Assembly (NCBI GenBank): GCA_030267965.1
Contig: BRYA01000661.1
Location: 1-64,000 of the forward strand
DNA from: Triparma columacea
Taxonomy: Eukaryota > Sar > Bolidophyceae > Parmales > Triparmaceae
Reading direction: 5' to 3'
Length of the DNA stretch: 64,000 bases
Part shown: piece by piece, positions 1 through 10,701 of the stretch
Numbering within the stretch: the first letter of the stretch is position 1
Layout: the number at the start of each line of letters is the position of its first letter
The notes under the pieces: model-generated
Seen by the model: only the letters and a program-made list of their open reading frames with translations
Databases searched by the model: none
Told to the model about the DNA's origin: nothing
Position numbers and translations under genes: made by a program

Positions 1-70
1 TAACCCTAACCCTAACCCTAACCCTAACCCTAACCCTAACCCTAACCCTAACCCTAACCCTAACCCTAAC
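1..70. repeat. Telomere, (TAACCC)n
   Basis: Eleven perfect TAACCC copies and a partial TAAC run from the first base, then the phase breaks. Read outward, the G-rich strand is TTAGGG, the telomere repeat of most stramenopiles, animals and fungi. Lying at the very first base with the C-rich strand in 5' orientation, it marks a true left chromosome end rather than an interstitial tract. Confidence 0.98.
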
Positions 71-1017
71 ACTTTACCTCTTAACACACTATTCCATCAT
101 ATACCCTCCTCTCTTCTACTCTTTCTCCTTAAATTCTCTCACTCCTCTCTAAAACTACACTCACTCTTATTTTATTCATCTTCATACACATCTACTACAC
201 TTACACACATCATTTTACTTTATACCCTCCTCTCTTCTACTCTCATTCCTTCACTCCTCTCACTTCTCTCACTTCTCTCCACATTTACACTCACCATCCT
301 TTAATTCATCTTCATACACATCTACTACACTTACACACATCATTTTACTTTATACCCTCCTCTCTTCTACTCTCACTCCTTCACTCCTCACACTTCTCTC
401 ACTTCTCTCCACAACTACACTCAACCTCCTTTTATTTATTTTCATACACATCTACTACACTTACACATATCATTCCATCTTATACCCCCTCTCTTCTACT
501 CTCCCTCCTTTACTCCTTTCATTCTTTTCAAAAACTACACTCACCTTTCTTTAATTCAATTTCATACACATCTACTACACTTACACACATCATTTTACCT
601 TATACCGTCCTCTCTTCTTCTCGCAACCCTCAACTCCCTTCACTCTGCTCTAAAACCACACTCAACCTCCTGTAATTTATTTCCATACACATCCACTACA
701 CTTCCATTATACTTACAAATCACTATAACTCTTCCACAATTCTTCAAAACTCCATACATATTTATAACACTAACACAACACTCACAAACCACTATAACAA
801 ATTTACAACTCTCCAAAACTCCATACACATCTACTATGCTTCTTTAATACTCACAAACCACTTTAAAGCTCCCACAATACTTTTACTACACTTTCACAAT
901 ACTCAAAAACCACTTCAAAACTGCCACAGTACTCAAAATACACCTAAAACACTACTCAATTATCACAACAATACCAAATCAAATCAATTTTCCCTACAAA
1001 TGTTGCTTCCTTATTAG
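71..1017. repeat. Subtelomeric C/T/A-rich repeat region
   Basis: There is no supportable gene here. A block built on the phrase TTCATACACATCTACTACAC recurs at about 181, 311, 441, 561 and (degenerate) 682, giving periods of about 130, 130, 120 and 121 bp. Between copies lie pyrimidine-rich stretches such as CCCTCCTCTCTTCTACTCT. From about 700 to 1000 the pattern decays into shorter A/C-rich phrases (CACAAACCACT, AAAACTCCATACA). The strand is strongly biased, with G almost absent from the + strand, continuing the asymmetry of the telomere. Confidence 0.85.
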
Positions 1018-4000
1018 TCATGGCCCATCCTCATCTTCCGGCACAACACTGCTCACTTTAGCCTTCCCACCTCCTACCCCTATAATGTCCCTCCCATCAG
1101 CGCCTCCAACACTTGTTCTTCTAATACTTGCTCTAAAAGCATCTGCTAGACCACCCTCAGATTCAGCATCTACACTTGCTCTCCTAACACTCTCTCTTAT
1201 TCTAGCATCTCCAGATTCTGGAATGTATTCAACTGGCACTCTAGCTCTCATTGCTTCGTCAAACCACTTAGGTTTCTCCTCCTCCCATCTTACCCAATTT
1301 GCCTCTACCCAAGCTCTGACCTCCTCTTCGATTGTAATTAAATGTTTCCTAGAATGACGGAATGCCTTAGATGCCTTCAACTTGTCATTTTTAGCTTCCT
1401 TGAATCCTTTTACAGTTAAGTCTTTCCCTCTTTCCAAACTGTAAAAGGTTATCCAGTATTTTTTCTCTGTGTTCAAGAAAAATGCTACAAAACAAAGCAT
1501 AGTGAATGGTATAACTAGTATAACTACTGCCCATGCCAATTTAAACCGCTTCTTATGAACATCTCCTATATCAGATAGGATAATAACTACTGGAAGACAT
1601 CCAAGTGTCAAAACAAAGCCAAGCAGCCAATACATTCCACCGAGCTCATAAGGATGCCTAAAATGCACAATTGAAGTAAAGTCTCCAACCACTTTCACCA
1701 ACACTCTGCAGACAATACTACTGATTATTTCGGTATTCCCCCCTGCTGGTATCCAATACCAAAAGTCTCCTCTTAATATCTTGACCAACAAATATAGACC
1801 AAGGTCAGCCCCTATATACAAAGAGACCCATCTACCACCAAGTAGCCCTAACACAACTATTGTCATGCACCTTAATACAAGCATACCTGCACTAAATAAC
1901 ATCATTGAAACAAATATAATTGATCGTTTGGTGGGATTTGCAGGCACATATCCATAGAAGTCAGGCACTTGCTCTCTCTTCACTGGGTCAGTGTCGTAGT
2001 CGTAGCTGATAGTTGCTGATGCATAGCCTGTTGTCAGTGCTGAAACTGAAAGTGAGACCCAAGCTGCATCTGAAGCATCTCCATTATTTGTTGCAATAGC
2101 CATAAGTTGGATGATCACTCCAGGTATGGCTTCTGCAAACATCTCAACCATTTTCATTGCAGTCAACTCTCCAATTGCATCTAGTGCTTGTCCAGCCTCT
2201 TGTTTTTCTCCCTTCGCTACCCTGTAAGCATCAACAGCCGGCTTAAAGCCAATCAAAATAGGAAAACACTCCCTGAGCACCCTCAACATCCCCAACTTCC
2301 TGTTTTGACCCCAAACTGCAAGCATTTGAATCCCTATTGATACCATCAAACTTGCCAAAGATGCCTTAAAGTACCCATACTTCTTATCACTCCAAAACAT
2401 GTACGTCACATACACATCAGTCAGCAAATCAGTCATGCTCGTTACAGCACCAACTGTTACTCTCATCTTAAGCCCCCAAGGAGCTCTGCTCACTACGCCA
2501 TACCCAACAGCTACAAACATGGTGTTCATCCAAGGATACTCCTCAAAGAGCTCCCTCACAGCAGCATTCTGCAGACGCCACTGGTCGACACCTGCCTCCA
2601 CAACTTTCCTACTTTTCAAGCATGGAGTAAGGTTGTTCCCAATAACAAGGGCCTCCTCCTCGCCTACCTCATCAAGTCTTGTTGACAATGAATGATTCCT
2701 GCTAACCTCTCCAAGTACTGCACGATTCAACAAGATCGCAAACCAAGGGTACTTCTCAACCACCTCAATCAGTGCACAGTTTTCATTTGTAAAAGCATAA
2801 ACTGTGTCATCCTTGCTCTTCTTCTTCTCTCTCTTCTCAACCCTCTGCATGAGTGCTTCACCGAAAAACTTTCCATCCTTCTCTTCTGCTTCTTCACTAC
2901 ATAGAAGATTGGAAAAATAGATTGCAGCTTTGTTCCCTGCCTCAAGGTGCCTCTTTAAGCTAGTTTCCACCATACTCTTGCTGCCCCCTCTATGCTCAAC
3001 CCTAGTCATAAGCTCAATCTTGGTCTTCTTATCCCCAAGTTTGGAGAATCTCCAAGTGGCAGTCACAAGTGGTGCTGCCGATGTTGTAGGATTGCAGGTA
3101 ATCACCAGTGTCGTGTTATCTACCCTGAACACGCTCATCCTCGAATAGTACTCCAACTCACGCTTCCCAAAACCTTTCTCTGTTGTTGTTAACTCCATTT
3201 TAAAGTCTTGCCTTTTTGTGACTTTTCTCACAATCTCCCACCCCTTCATGGCAAGACTTTCAACATTCCAGAAAAATGCTGCAACTTCCTTGTGGGATGC
3301 TCTCGCAGTTATTGTAGTCTTCCCCCACGCCATTCCCTTCTCTGCCTTTATCAATGTCTGTCCAGAAAACACACTACTGATCTCTTGAGCTCCCACAATC
3401 TCGTCAAAGTGACTTTCAATCCCTGGTGCTCCCTCAATTGCAATCTCCTCAAACTTTTCAATGATCTGCTGCCTCTTGAAGGCATCAACTTCTATCGGCA
3501 CTACACTGCTTACTTTAACCCTCCCACCTCCAACCTTTATAATGTCTCCACCATCAGCGCCTCCAACACTTGCTCTTCTAATACTTGCTCTCAAAGAACC
3601 TGCTAGACCACCCTCAACTTCAGCATCAACACTTGCTCTCCTTACACTCTCTCTCCTTCTTGCATCTCCACCTGCTAGAATGAATTCTATTGGAACCTTT
3701 GCTTTCAATTGATCAGTAAACCACTCTGGTTTCTCCTCTTCCCATTTAGCCCAGTTTAAGCCAACCCATTTCTTAATTTCTCCTTCAATTGAGACCCAAT
3801 GATGTTTTGATCTTTTCAAGACTGACAACTTTATTGCATCACTTTCCCCTTCAAGGAAATATGCCATAGTCCTGTCCTTGCTCCTTTGTGTACTCCAGAA
3901 GGTGTGCAAGTACTTGCTCTCAATGTTAAAAAAGAAAACAGCAAGGCATATGGTAGTTATTGGTATGAAATACTTCATAACAAATGAAGCAAGAGCAATT

Positions 4001-7000
4001 GGGTTGTTATCTACATAAGGAGAAAATAGATATATATATATTGACACTGGTAGACTTCCCATTGTCAACAGAAGACCAAACAACCAATAAGCTCCTCCAA
4101 CTTCATTAGGATGTCTAAAGTGCACAATTGAAGTGAAGTCTACAATGATCTTTACGATCACTCTTAAAAGAATACTATTCACAATCTCTGCCTTACCCCC
4201 CAAGGGGGACCAGTGCCAAAAGTCTCCCCTCAATATCTTAACCAACAAGTACAGACCAAGGTCAGCTCCAATGTAGAGAAAGACCCAGCTACCTCCAATC
4301 AACCCAACAAGAACTATTGTTGTACATCTTATTAAAAGCATCCCTGCTGTCAACAGCAACATTGACACAAATGCTACTGTTCTCTTGCTTGCTTTTGCTG
4401 GTATATACCCATAAAAGTCTGGTGCCTTTTCTCTATTAGCAGGGTCTGTGTCCCAGTCATAACTAATTGTTGCAGAGGCAAAGCCTGTTGTAATTGCTGA
4501 CACTGCAAGTGAAAGCCATGCTGAAGTTCTAACATCTTTGTCACTGGTTGCTATTGCCATAAGTTGGATAATTACACCAGGGATGGCCTCAGCAAACATC
4601 TCAATGCATTTCATATTTGTCATCTCATTCATTGGGTCAATTATAGTCCCAACCTCTTGCTTTGCTCCAGTTGCCACCCTGTAAGCATCAACAGCAGGCT
4701 TGTATCCAAGCAAGATTGGAATCCACTCCCGCACCACTCTCTTCATCCCCAACTTCCTGTTAATTGCCCAAACACCAAATATCTGAATCCCAATTGACGC
4801 TACCAAACTTGCCAAAGATGCCTTACCATACCCATACTTCTTATCCTTCCAAAACATGTACGTCACATACACATCAGTCAGCAAATCAGTCATGCTTGTG
4901 ATAGCCCCCACAGTCACTCTCATCTTCAACCCCCAAGGAACTTCCTCTAACAGCCTGTAGCTAATTGTCTCAAGTATAGGTCTGAACCATTCATACTCCT
5001 CATCAAGCTCCTGTAGAGCAAGAAAATTTAAGATGAAGGCATCTACAGCAGCAACTGGCTGAGTATTGATTGCTAAACTTCTCGCTAGAGACTCACCAAT
5101 CTCTGTTCCTTCCTTCTCCACCAGCTCCGCAGCCTTACCCTCTACCTTCCTCAACTTGCACAGCTTGTTCTTGACAACAGCGCCAAGCATTGGTGTGACA
5201 AACGCGTACTTCTCTGCAGCCTGTCTTAGAACGTAGTTTGAACCTATAAATAACTTGACAGCTTCCTCCTTTGTCATTCCCTTCTTCCTGAAACTTATTG
5301 CAACCAACAGTTGCTCACCCAACGACTTTCCTATTTGGTTAGGATCTAAATCTGCATAGTCTTGTGTAGTATCATTCACAGCATGTGAAGCAATCAGTGC
5401 GCCTCCATTATCCATGCCAACACTTGCTCTCCTAATACTTGCTCTTACAACACCTGCTAGACCACCCTCAGCTTTAGCATCAACACTTGCTCTCCTGACA
5501 CTCTCTCTCCTTCTAGCATCTCCTTCTCCTGAAATGTATTCAACTGGTACTCTAGCTCTCATAGCGTCATCCAACCAATCTGGCTTCTCCTCCTCCCATC
5601 TATCCCAGTTCGCTTTTACCCAAGCTTTCACTTCCTCTTCAATTGACTTCCAATGATGTTTTGACATCTGAAATGTGTAAGCTGCTTTTGATGCATCCTC
5701 TTTCCCATACCTGAAGTTCTTTACTGTCAAGTCCTTACCCCTTTGAAAGCTGTAGAAGGTGATCAAGTATTTCCTCTCCAGGCTATAGAGAAATATAGCA
5801 AATGACACAACTGTGAATGGTATAACTAGTTCTTCTACTACCAACGCCAATTTAAGCCCCTCTTCTTCAATATCTTTCCTTTCAGCTAGAATTATAGCTA
5901 TTGGAAGACTTCCCATCGTCAAAACAAATCCAAACATCCAATACATCCCACCAAGCTCATAAGGATGCCTAAACTGCACAATTGATGTAAAGTCTGTTAC
6001 TACTTTCACCATTAATCTAGCTACAATGCTACTCGCTATTTCCACATTGCCTCCTGCAGGCACCCAATACCAAAAGTCTCCTCTTAAGACCTTCACCAAC
6101 AAGTACAGAAGCATATCAGCACCAACATAGAGAGAGACCCATCTACCACCAAGGAGCCCTAACGCAACTATTGTCATGCACCTTATCACAAGCATACCTG
6201 CACTAAAGAACATCATTGCAACAAATATGAAAGATCTCTTTGTAGGATTTGCAGGCACATACCCATAGAAGTCAGGCACTTGCTCTCTCTTGACTGGGTC
6301 AGTGTCAAAGTCATAACTGATAGTTGCAGAGGCAAATCCTGTTGTAATTGCCGACACTGCAACTGAAAGCCATGCTGAATTGCCAACCTCTTTGTCACTT
6401 GTTGCTATAGCCATAAGTTGGATAATCACTCCAGGTATTGCCTCAGCAAACATCTCAATCCCTTTCATGACAGTCATCTCGTACATTGGATCAGCAGCAT
6501 GCCCAGTCTCTTGCTTTGCTCCAGTTGCTACCCTGTAAGCATCAACAGCAGGTTTAAACCCAATCAAAATAGGAAACCACTCCCTTAGCACTCTCAACAT
6601 CCCCAACTTTTTGTTTTGTACCCAAACAGTAAGCATTTGAAGCCCAATTGACACTACCAAGCTTGCCAAAGATGCCTTAAAGTACCCATACTTCTTATCA
6701 CTCCAAAACATGTACGTCACATACATATCAGTTAGCAAATCAACCATGCTTGTGGCAGCACCAACAGTGACCCTTGCCTTCAAGCCTAACATAGACTTCA
6801 TAAATAGTTTCATGACAATCTCCTCAAGCATGGGCCTTAACCACTTTTGTTTGTTCATAACCTCTTGCACTTCAGTGAATTGATGTGCCCACTCATCTAC
6901 AGCATGAGCAGCAGTCAAAGTGGACAACATGACTGTTGCCATTGCACTCCCAATCTCCCACCCCCTGGCTTCCTCCTCACTCTTATCTTGTCCCTCATTT

Positions 7001-10000
7001 GTAGCTCTCCTTTTAAGTTTGTTCATAACCAGAGCATACAGCATAGTTCTCATAAAACCATGCTGCTCTGTAATCTCTCTTAGTGCCCTATTGGCAGCAA
7101 TGAATTCCCTTACTACCTCTACTTTACTGTCCCCAGCATTCCTTTTCTTCACTCTCTCCATCAGCTGCTCTCCAAACCTCCTCCCATCCTGTTCCCCTGC
7201 TTCAGTGCTCTTGAGCAGATTATCAAAGTAGTAAGCAGCATCAGTTGCCATGCCCAGGTGCTTAATTACACTCCTTTTGCCGGCAGCTTTTCCTAAACCC
7301 TTATGTCTAGTCATCATTTCAACGTCTGTAGTCATCTGGCCAGCCTCTGAGAACCTTACAGCTGTGAAATGCCCTTCCTGTTCAAGTGTGATTACAAGTG
7401 TGCTGTTGTTAGCTCTGTGAACCACAAGCTGGGAGTAAACTCCACTTTTAAGGCCCCAGAAGAATGCTGCAACTTCCTTATTGGATGCTCTCACACTTAT
7501 TGAAGACTTCCCCCATCCCATTCCCTTCTCTGCCTTTATCATTGTCGTTCCAGACAACCCACTACTGATCTCTTGAGCTTCATCAATCTCGTCAAAGTGA
7601 CTTTTAATCCCTGGCTCTCCCTCAATTGCGATCTCCTCAAACTTTTCAATTATCTGTTGTCTTTTGAAGGCCTCAATCTCTTTGCTCTGGTTGTATCTCT
7701 TTCGAAGTGTAGAAACGGCGGCCAAAAACTGCGGGGCAATTGTGTTAAAGAGAGAGGAAGGGATTGCCCCCTTAAAGTCCATCTTAGAGACAAATGTCAC
7801 GGCTGTTTGTTGCACATTGCCTATGGATTGAAGGGACTCAAAATACCAGACTGAGTGAGCAGACACCAAGATGCTTCCTGAATCAACAGGAAATTCTTCC
7901 TTTAGGTCTTCAGTGTCTGCTACAGAGAGAATAATACTGCCATTACTTTCAACCTTCCAGATTGCCCTAAGTCTTCCTTCTCGATAAGAAAACCCAGGGA
8001 CGCCAAGAGTTCTTATTTGGCGTACAAACAGACTGTGTTTGTTTGACTCCTTGAATGATGAAGAAAGTATGCCATTCACTTTTGTTGTAGTTTTGTATTC
8101 TCTTGAGTTGATGTGAAATTCAAACGCAGCACACTCCTCCACACTCGCATCAACTACAGTAGTGGCAAAACCAGTCCCACTGCTTGCCCCATCAACATGA
8201 ACTAGCCTCATTTTGACCCTCTCATCAGGACTCTTCAAATCATCAAAATTCTCGTCCTCCTTGCACTTCTCATAGAACTCCTTTCCCTTCCTGATTGCGC
8301 CCTTCTCCTCGTCAGTATAATCTTGATGCTCATTCTTGATGATGTTGGCAAGAGAGGCCAGTGCAGTTTTATCAACCTCTTCATCCCGCTGGAAGGTTTT
8401 TGCAATGTTGTAAACAACTCCTAAGACTTTGGGGGCTAAGCGATTCAAGACAGAAACTGGAATATAACCGCCCAAATCGAACTTCTGTCTTATCTTCATA
8501 TAGCACTGATTTACTTCACCTTCAACAGCCTGCACGTTGGTAGCAGTGAAGATTGCTGTGGTTTTCCCCCTTACCAATTTTCCCATACCCCCGTAGTCTA
8601 CCTCTTCATCGATTGGCTTGACACCTACTGACACTCTGTCGTTTTTGTCTCGCTTCCAAATGAAGTGCATCAAAAACTCTCTATTTTGTAGCAGCCCTGG
8701 CATCTTTCTGACAAACGCAAAGAATTTCTCATTGATCCTCCCTCCCTGTTTTCTGACCTCAAACCTTGCTGGGTTTCCTTCTTTTCTGTCCGTATAGGCT
8801 CTTGCCCTGCTGCAAAGCAAGAAATACCACGCAGCAGCTGTGGGTTTATCGTGGTTAATGCATTTTGCAGTTCTTTTCTCCCCCCCCCCCCCTTTAAACC
8901 ACTTACCTTCCTCAGCCGTGCAATCTGCCATTCCCTCAGCTTGCACAAGCGTGATATTTCTCTCATTTGTCTTTTGCTGCCCATGCTTTACCCCCATCTT
9001 GACACCTTGATAAGGTGAAGTTATATCCTCCCATCCATCAACACCTCCAAACATCTTCTCCAAGTCCCCAAACACCTTCTTCTGGTCCTCCTCCAACTCA
9101 ATGCCCTCCCTCATCCTCTTCACCAAGGCCCCCCTAACCTCAGCATCAACTTCCTTCCCGTTCCTCCTAAATTTCTCCTGCAACCTGTTGGCCTCAACAA
9201 GCTGATTCTTTGCAAGGTAGTCAATGGCATTGTCCATCAATGTCTTATGAATGCCACTGAATTTCAGATCAACTGTCTGAATGCGTGTCACTCTGCAGAC
9301 ATTTGGGGCAACCTCAACCATGATGTAAATTCCTCTTGTTACTCCAACTACAAAGCCGTCCTTGCTAAGGTTGGTGAAGCTTGCCCCATAATATTCACCC
9401 AAAGGCACAAATCCCATCATGTATGCAGTCTGGCCATTGTTCAATTTAGCCTCCTTCCACACAAACCAATTCTCAAATAGTCGATTGGTGGCGGCAGGGA
9501 CCTTCACGCCCAAATGATAGTGCATACTTCTAGTTCCCTCAAAATCATTCCTGATAACCCTTGGTAAGTTCCCATTATTTTTGAAGTGCTCCTCTGAAGC
9601 ATCATATGTGTCAAAAACTGATTGCTCTGCCAACACAGCCTCTGCTGATTTGTCCACATTGACCCCAAAGGCTGCCCACACATTGTCCCCCTCTCTCCAC
9701 AGGAACTTGTCAATCCCCTCCTTCAGTGTCCCCTTGACTCTCTTCCCCTTTGTGTGCAGTTCCTTCTCTAGCCTCCCAGCCCTCTCCAACATTGCCTCCT
9801 CCTCTATCGTCAGAGGCGGTGCCCTTGGCAAGACCTCCTCCACAAAGTGTATTGTCCTCCTCTCATCAATGACAGCAGGCTGTCTGAACTTCTTCCTGAC
9901 CTCCTCCATAATACCCTTTACTGCTGCATACGCAGCCTTGACATCTCCCTTCTTGACCCCAATACTGTTGCCGCCTTCACCACTAGAACTGGTGGTTCTT

Positions 10001-10701
10001 GCACTCTTAAAGCTTTTGACTGTGCGAACATCAACTTCCGATTTTGTCTCTGTTGCTCTCTCCTCTGCCTTAAGAGTTCCCACCATGGTGACTGCAGTTT
10101 GTCCAAACTCGAAATTGGTGAAGCTGAGCTCCCCCTTAATGACACCTCTTTGGAAAGTCTTGGTCGTTATTGACGCTAGAATTTTGACAAGCATTGCAGT
10201 GGCCTCATCAGAAAGTTCATCCTCATCAAGGGATGTTAATTCCATAATGTTCGTCGATTCGTCGGGAGAGACGACTTTGACGTCAAGGAGAAATTCGACG
10301 AATTTATTCCCCCTGCCGTAGTGCTGCCAGTAGACGAGTCTGTGAATGACTCCTTCCTTTTCGTCATACTCCTGGAGGGTCTTCCTTCGGAACTTGCCCT
10401 GCTCACAATCGGTGAGGAGAAAGTCAATGATCTTGTCGCGCTCGTCGTGGAAGACATCAGCGAGCTCCATAACCTTCACATCGACGCCGGTAGAGTTGTC
10501 AATGAGGCCTTCAACGGCTCCTCGGTCATCCAGAAGTTTCGCAAGTTTACCTTGTTCAGGGCCAAGAGCTGCGTAATTGATATCTACGGGACCGTGTATT
10601 GCGGAGGGTGTGTGATTGGGGCCTGAGGGGGGCTCGGAGGCATAGTTGGCCTCGCCGGCGTCATTCACAACTCCCGCATCTGCTTTAACCTCGCCCTCCA
10701 T
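1018..10701 (-). CDS. Giant START-like / triplicated multi-membrane protein (3227 aa)
   Basis: One uninterrupted reading frame starts at an ATG (10701) and ends 1 kb from the telomere. Residues about 360-1000 hold several segments that look like START lipid-binding domains; the fourth (around 1010-1150) recurs around 2400-2600, each introduced by a FKRQQIIEKFEEIAIEG phrase. Three copies of a roughly 400-residue membrane module begin near residues 1304, 1924 and 2740. Each opens with LK(A/M)RVTVGA, then (V/T)DLLTD(V/M)YVTYMFW, and contains AEAIPGVIIQLMAIAT. Each module ends in an Arg/Ser tail with RRESVRRASVDA and RASIRR(A/T)SVG, which resemble basophilic-kinase sites. The membrane module faintly recalls XK-related scramblase topology, but that is a guess. 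A run of 13 C (8880-8892) lies in the frame without breaking it. Likely role: membrane lipid sensing or transfer (inferred). The frame is certain, the function is not. Confidence 0.8.
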   Translation of the reverse strand: MEGEVKADAGVVNDAGEANYASEPPSGPNHTPSAIHGPVDINYAALGPEQGKLAKLLDDRGAVEGLIDNSTGVDVKVMELADVFHDERDKIIDFLLTDCEQGKFRRKTLQEYDEKEGVIHRLVYWQHYGRGNKFVEFLLDVKVVSPDESTNIMELTSLDEDELSDEATAMLVKILASITTKTFQRGVIKGELSFTNFEFGQTAVTMVGTLKAEERATETKSEVDVRTVKSFKSARTTSSSGEGGNSIGVKKGDVKAAYAAVKGIMEEVRKKFRQPAVIDERRTIHFVEEVLPRAPPLTIEEEAMLERAGRLEKELHTKGKRVKGTLKEGIDKFLWREGDNVWAAFGVNVDKSAEAVLAEQSVFDTYDASEEHFKNNGNLPRVIRNDFEGTRSMHYHLGVKVPAATNRLFENWFVWKEAKLNNGQTAYMMGFVPLGEYYGASFTNLSKDGFVVGVTRGIYIMVEVAPNVCRVTRIQTVDLKFSGIHKTLMDNAIDYLAKNQLVEANRLQEKFRRNGKEVDAEVRGALVKRMREGIELEEDQKKVFGDLEKMFGGVDGWEDITSPYQGVKMGVKHGQQKTNERNITLVQAEGMADCTAEEGKWFKGGGGEKRTAKCINHDKPTAAAWYFLLCSRARAYTDRKEGNPARFEVRKQGGRINEKFFAFVRKMPGLLQNREFLMHFIWKRDKNDRVSVGVKPIDEEVDYGGMGKLVRGKTTAIFTATNVQAVEGEVNQCYMKIRQKFDLGGYIPVSVLNRLAPKVLGVVYNIAKTFQRDEEVDKTALASLANIIKNEHQDYTDEEKGAIRKGKEFYEKCKEDENFDDLKSPDERVKMRLVHVDGASSGTGFATTVVDASVEECAAFEFHINSREYKTTTKVNGILSSSFKESNKHSLFVRQIRTLGVPGFSYREGRLRAIWKVESNGSIILSVADTEDLKEEFPVDSGSILVSAHSVWYFESLQSIGNVQQTAVTFVSKMDFKGAIPSSLFNTIAPQFLAAVSTLRKRYNQSKEIEAFKRQQIIEKFEEIAIEGEPGIKSHFDEIDEAQEISSGLSGTTMIKAEKGMGWGKSSISVRASNKEVAAFFWGLKSGVYSQLVVHRANNSTLVITLEQEGHFTAVRFSEAGQMTTDVEMMTRHKGLGKAAGKRSVIKHLGMATDAAYYFDNLLKSTEAGEQDGRRFGEQLMERVKKRNAGDSKVEVVREFIAANRALREITEQHGFMRTMLYALVMNKLKRRATNEGQDKSEEEARGWEIGSAMATVMLSTLTAAHAVDEWAHQFTEVQEVMNKQKWLRPMLEEIVMKLFMKSMLGLKARVTVGAATSMVDLLTDMYVTYMFWSDKKYGYFKASLASLVVSIGLQMLTVWVQNKKLGMLRVLREWFPILIGFKPAVDAYRVATGAKQETGHAADPMYEMTVMKGIEMFAEAIPGVIIQLMAIATSDKEVGNSAWLSVAVSAITTGFASATISYDFDTDPVKREQVPDFYGYVPANPTKRSFIFVAMMFFSAGMLVIRCMTIVALGLLGGRWVSLYVGADMLLYLLVKVLRGDFWYWVPAGGNVEIASSIVARLMVKVVTDFTSIVQFRHPYELGGMYWMFGFVLTMGSLPIAIILAERKDIEEEGLKLALVVEELVIPFTVVSFAIFLYSLERKYLITFYSFQRGKDLTVKNFRYGKEDASKAAYTFQMSKHHWKSIEEEVKAWVKANWDRWEEEKPDWLDDAMRARVPVEYISGEGDARRRESVRRASVDAKAEGGLAGVVRASIRRASVGMDNGGALIASHAVNDTTQDYADLDPNQIGKSLGEQLLVAISFRKKGMTKEEAVKLFIGSNYVLRQAAEKYAFVTPMLGAVVKNKLCKLRKVEGKAAELVEKEGTEIGESLARSLAINTQPVAAVDAFILNFLALQELDEEYEWFRPILETISYRLLEEVPWGLKMRVTVGAITSMTDLLTDVYVTYMFWKDKKYGYGKASLASLVASIGIQIFGVWAINRKLGMKRVVREWIPILLGYKPAVDAYRVATGAKQEVGTIIDPMNEMTNMKCIEMFAEAIPGVIIQLMAIATSDKDVRTSAWLSLAVSAITTGFASATISYDWDTDPANREKAPDFYGYIPAKASKRTVAFVSMLLLTAGMLLIRCTTIVLVGLIGGSWVFLYIGADLGLYLLVKILRGDFWHWSPLGGKAEIVNSILLRVIVKIIVDFTSIVHFRHPNEVGGAYWLFGLLLTMGSLPVSIYIYLFSPYVDNNPIALASFVMKYFIPITTICLAVFFFNIESKYLHTFWSTQRSKDRTMAYFLEGESDAIKLSVLKRSKHHWVSIEGEIKKWVGLNWAKWEEEKPEWFTDQLKAKVPIEFILAGGDARRRESVRRASVDAEVEGGLAGSLRASIRRASVGGADGGDIIKVGGGRVKVSSVVPIEVDAFKRQQIIEKFEEIAIEGAPGIESHFDEIVGAQEISSVFSGQTLIKAEKGMAWGKTTITARASHKEVAAFFWNVESLAMKGWEIVRKVTKRQDFKMELTTTEKGFGKRELEYYSRMSVFRVDNTTLVITCNPTTSAAPLVTATWRFSKLGDKKTKIELMTRVEHRGGSKSMVETSLKRHLEAGNKAAIYFSNLLCSEEAEEKDGKFFGEALMQRVEKREKKKSKDDTVYAFTNENCALIEVVEKYPWFAILLNRAVLGEVSRNHSLSTRLDEVGEEEALVIGNNLTPCLKSRKVVEAGVDQWRLQNAAVRELFEEYPWMNTMFVAVGYGVVSRAPWGLKMRVTVGAVTSMTDLLTDVYVTYMFWSDKKYGYFKASLASLMVSIGIQMLAVWGQNRKLGMLRVLRECFPILIGFKPAVDAYRVAKGEKQEAGQALDAIGELTAMKMVEMFAEAIPGVIIQLMAIATNNGDASDAAWVSLSVSALTTGYASATISYDYDTDPVKREQVPDFYGYVPANPTKRSIIFVSMMLFSAGMLVLRCMTIVVLGLLGGRWVSLYIGADLGLYLLVKILRGDFWYWIPAGGNTEIISSIVCRVLVKVVGDFTSIVHFRHPYELGGMYWLLGFVLTLGCLPVVIILSDIGDVHKKRFKLAWAVVILVIPFTMLCFVAFFLNTEKKYWITFYSLERGKDLTVKGFKEAKNDKLKASKAFRHSRKHLITIEEEVRAWVEANWVRWEEEKPKWFDEAMRARVPVEYIPESGDARIRESVRRASVDAESEGGLADAFRASIRRTSVGGADGRDIIGVGGGKAKVSSVVPEDEDGP

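Noticed and set aside
640..828. 62-codon open frame in the subtelomeric repeat, - strand
   Set aside because: Made of the low-complexity repeat itself; no motif and G-poor composition explain its openness.
9581..10321. 246-codon open frame opposite the START-like gene
   Set aside because: Antisense shadow: Ser/Leu-rich composition mirrors Glu/Lys codons of the real gene, with no motif.
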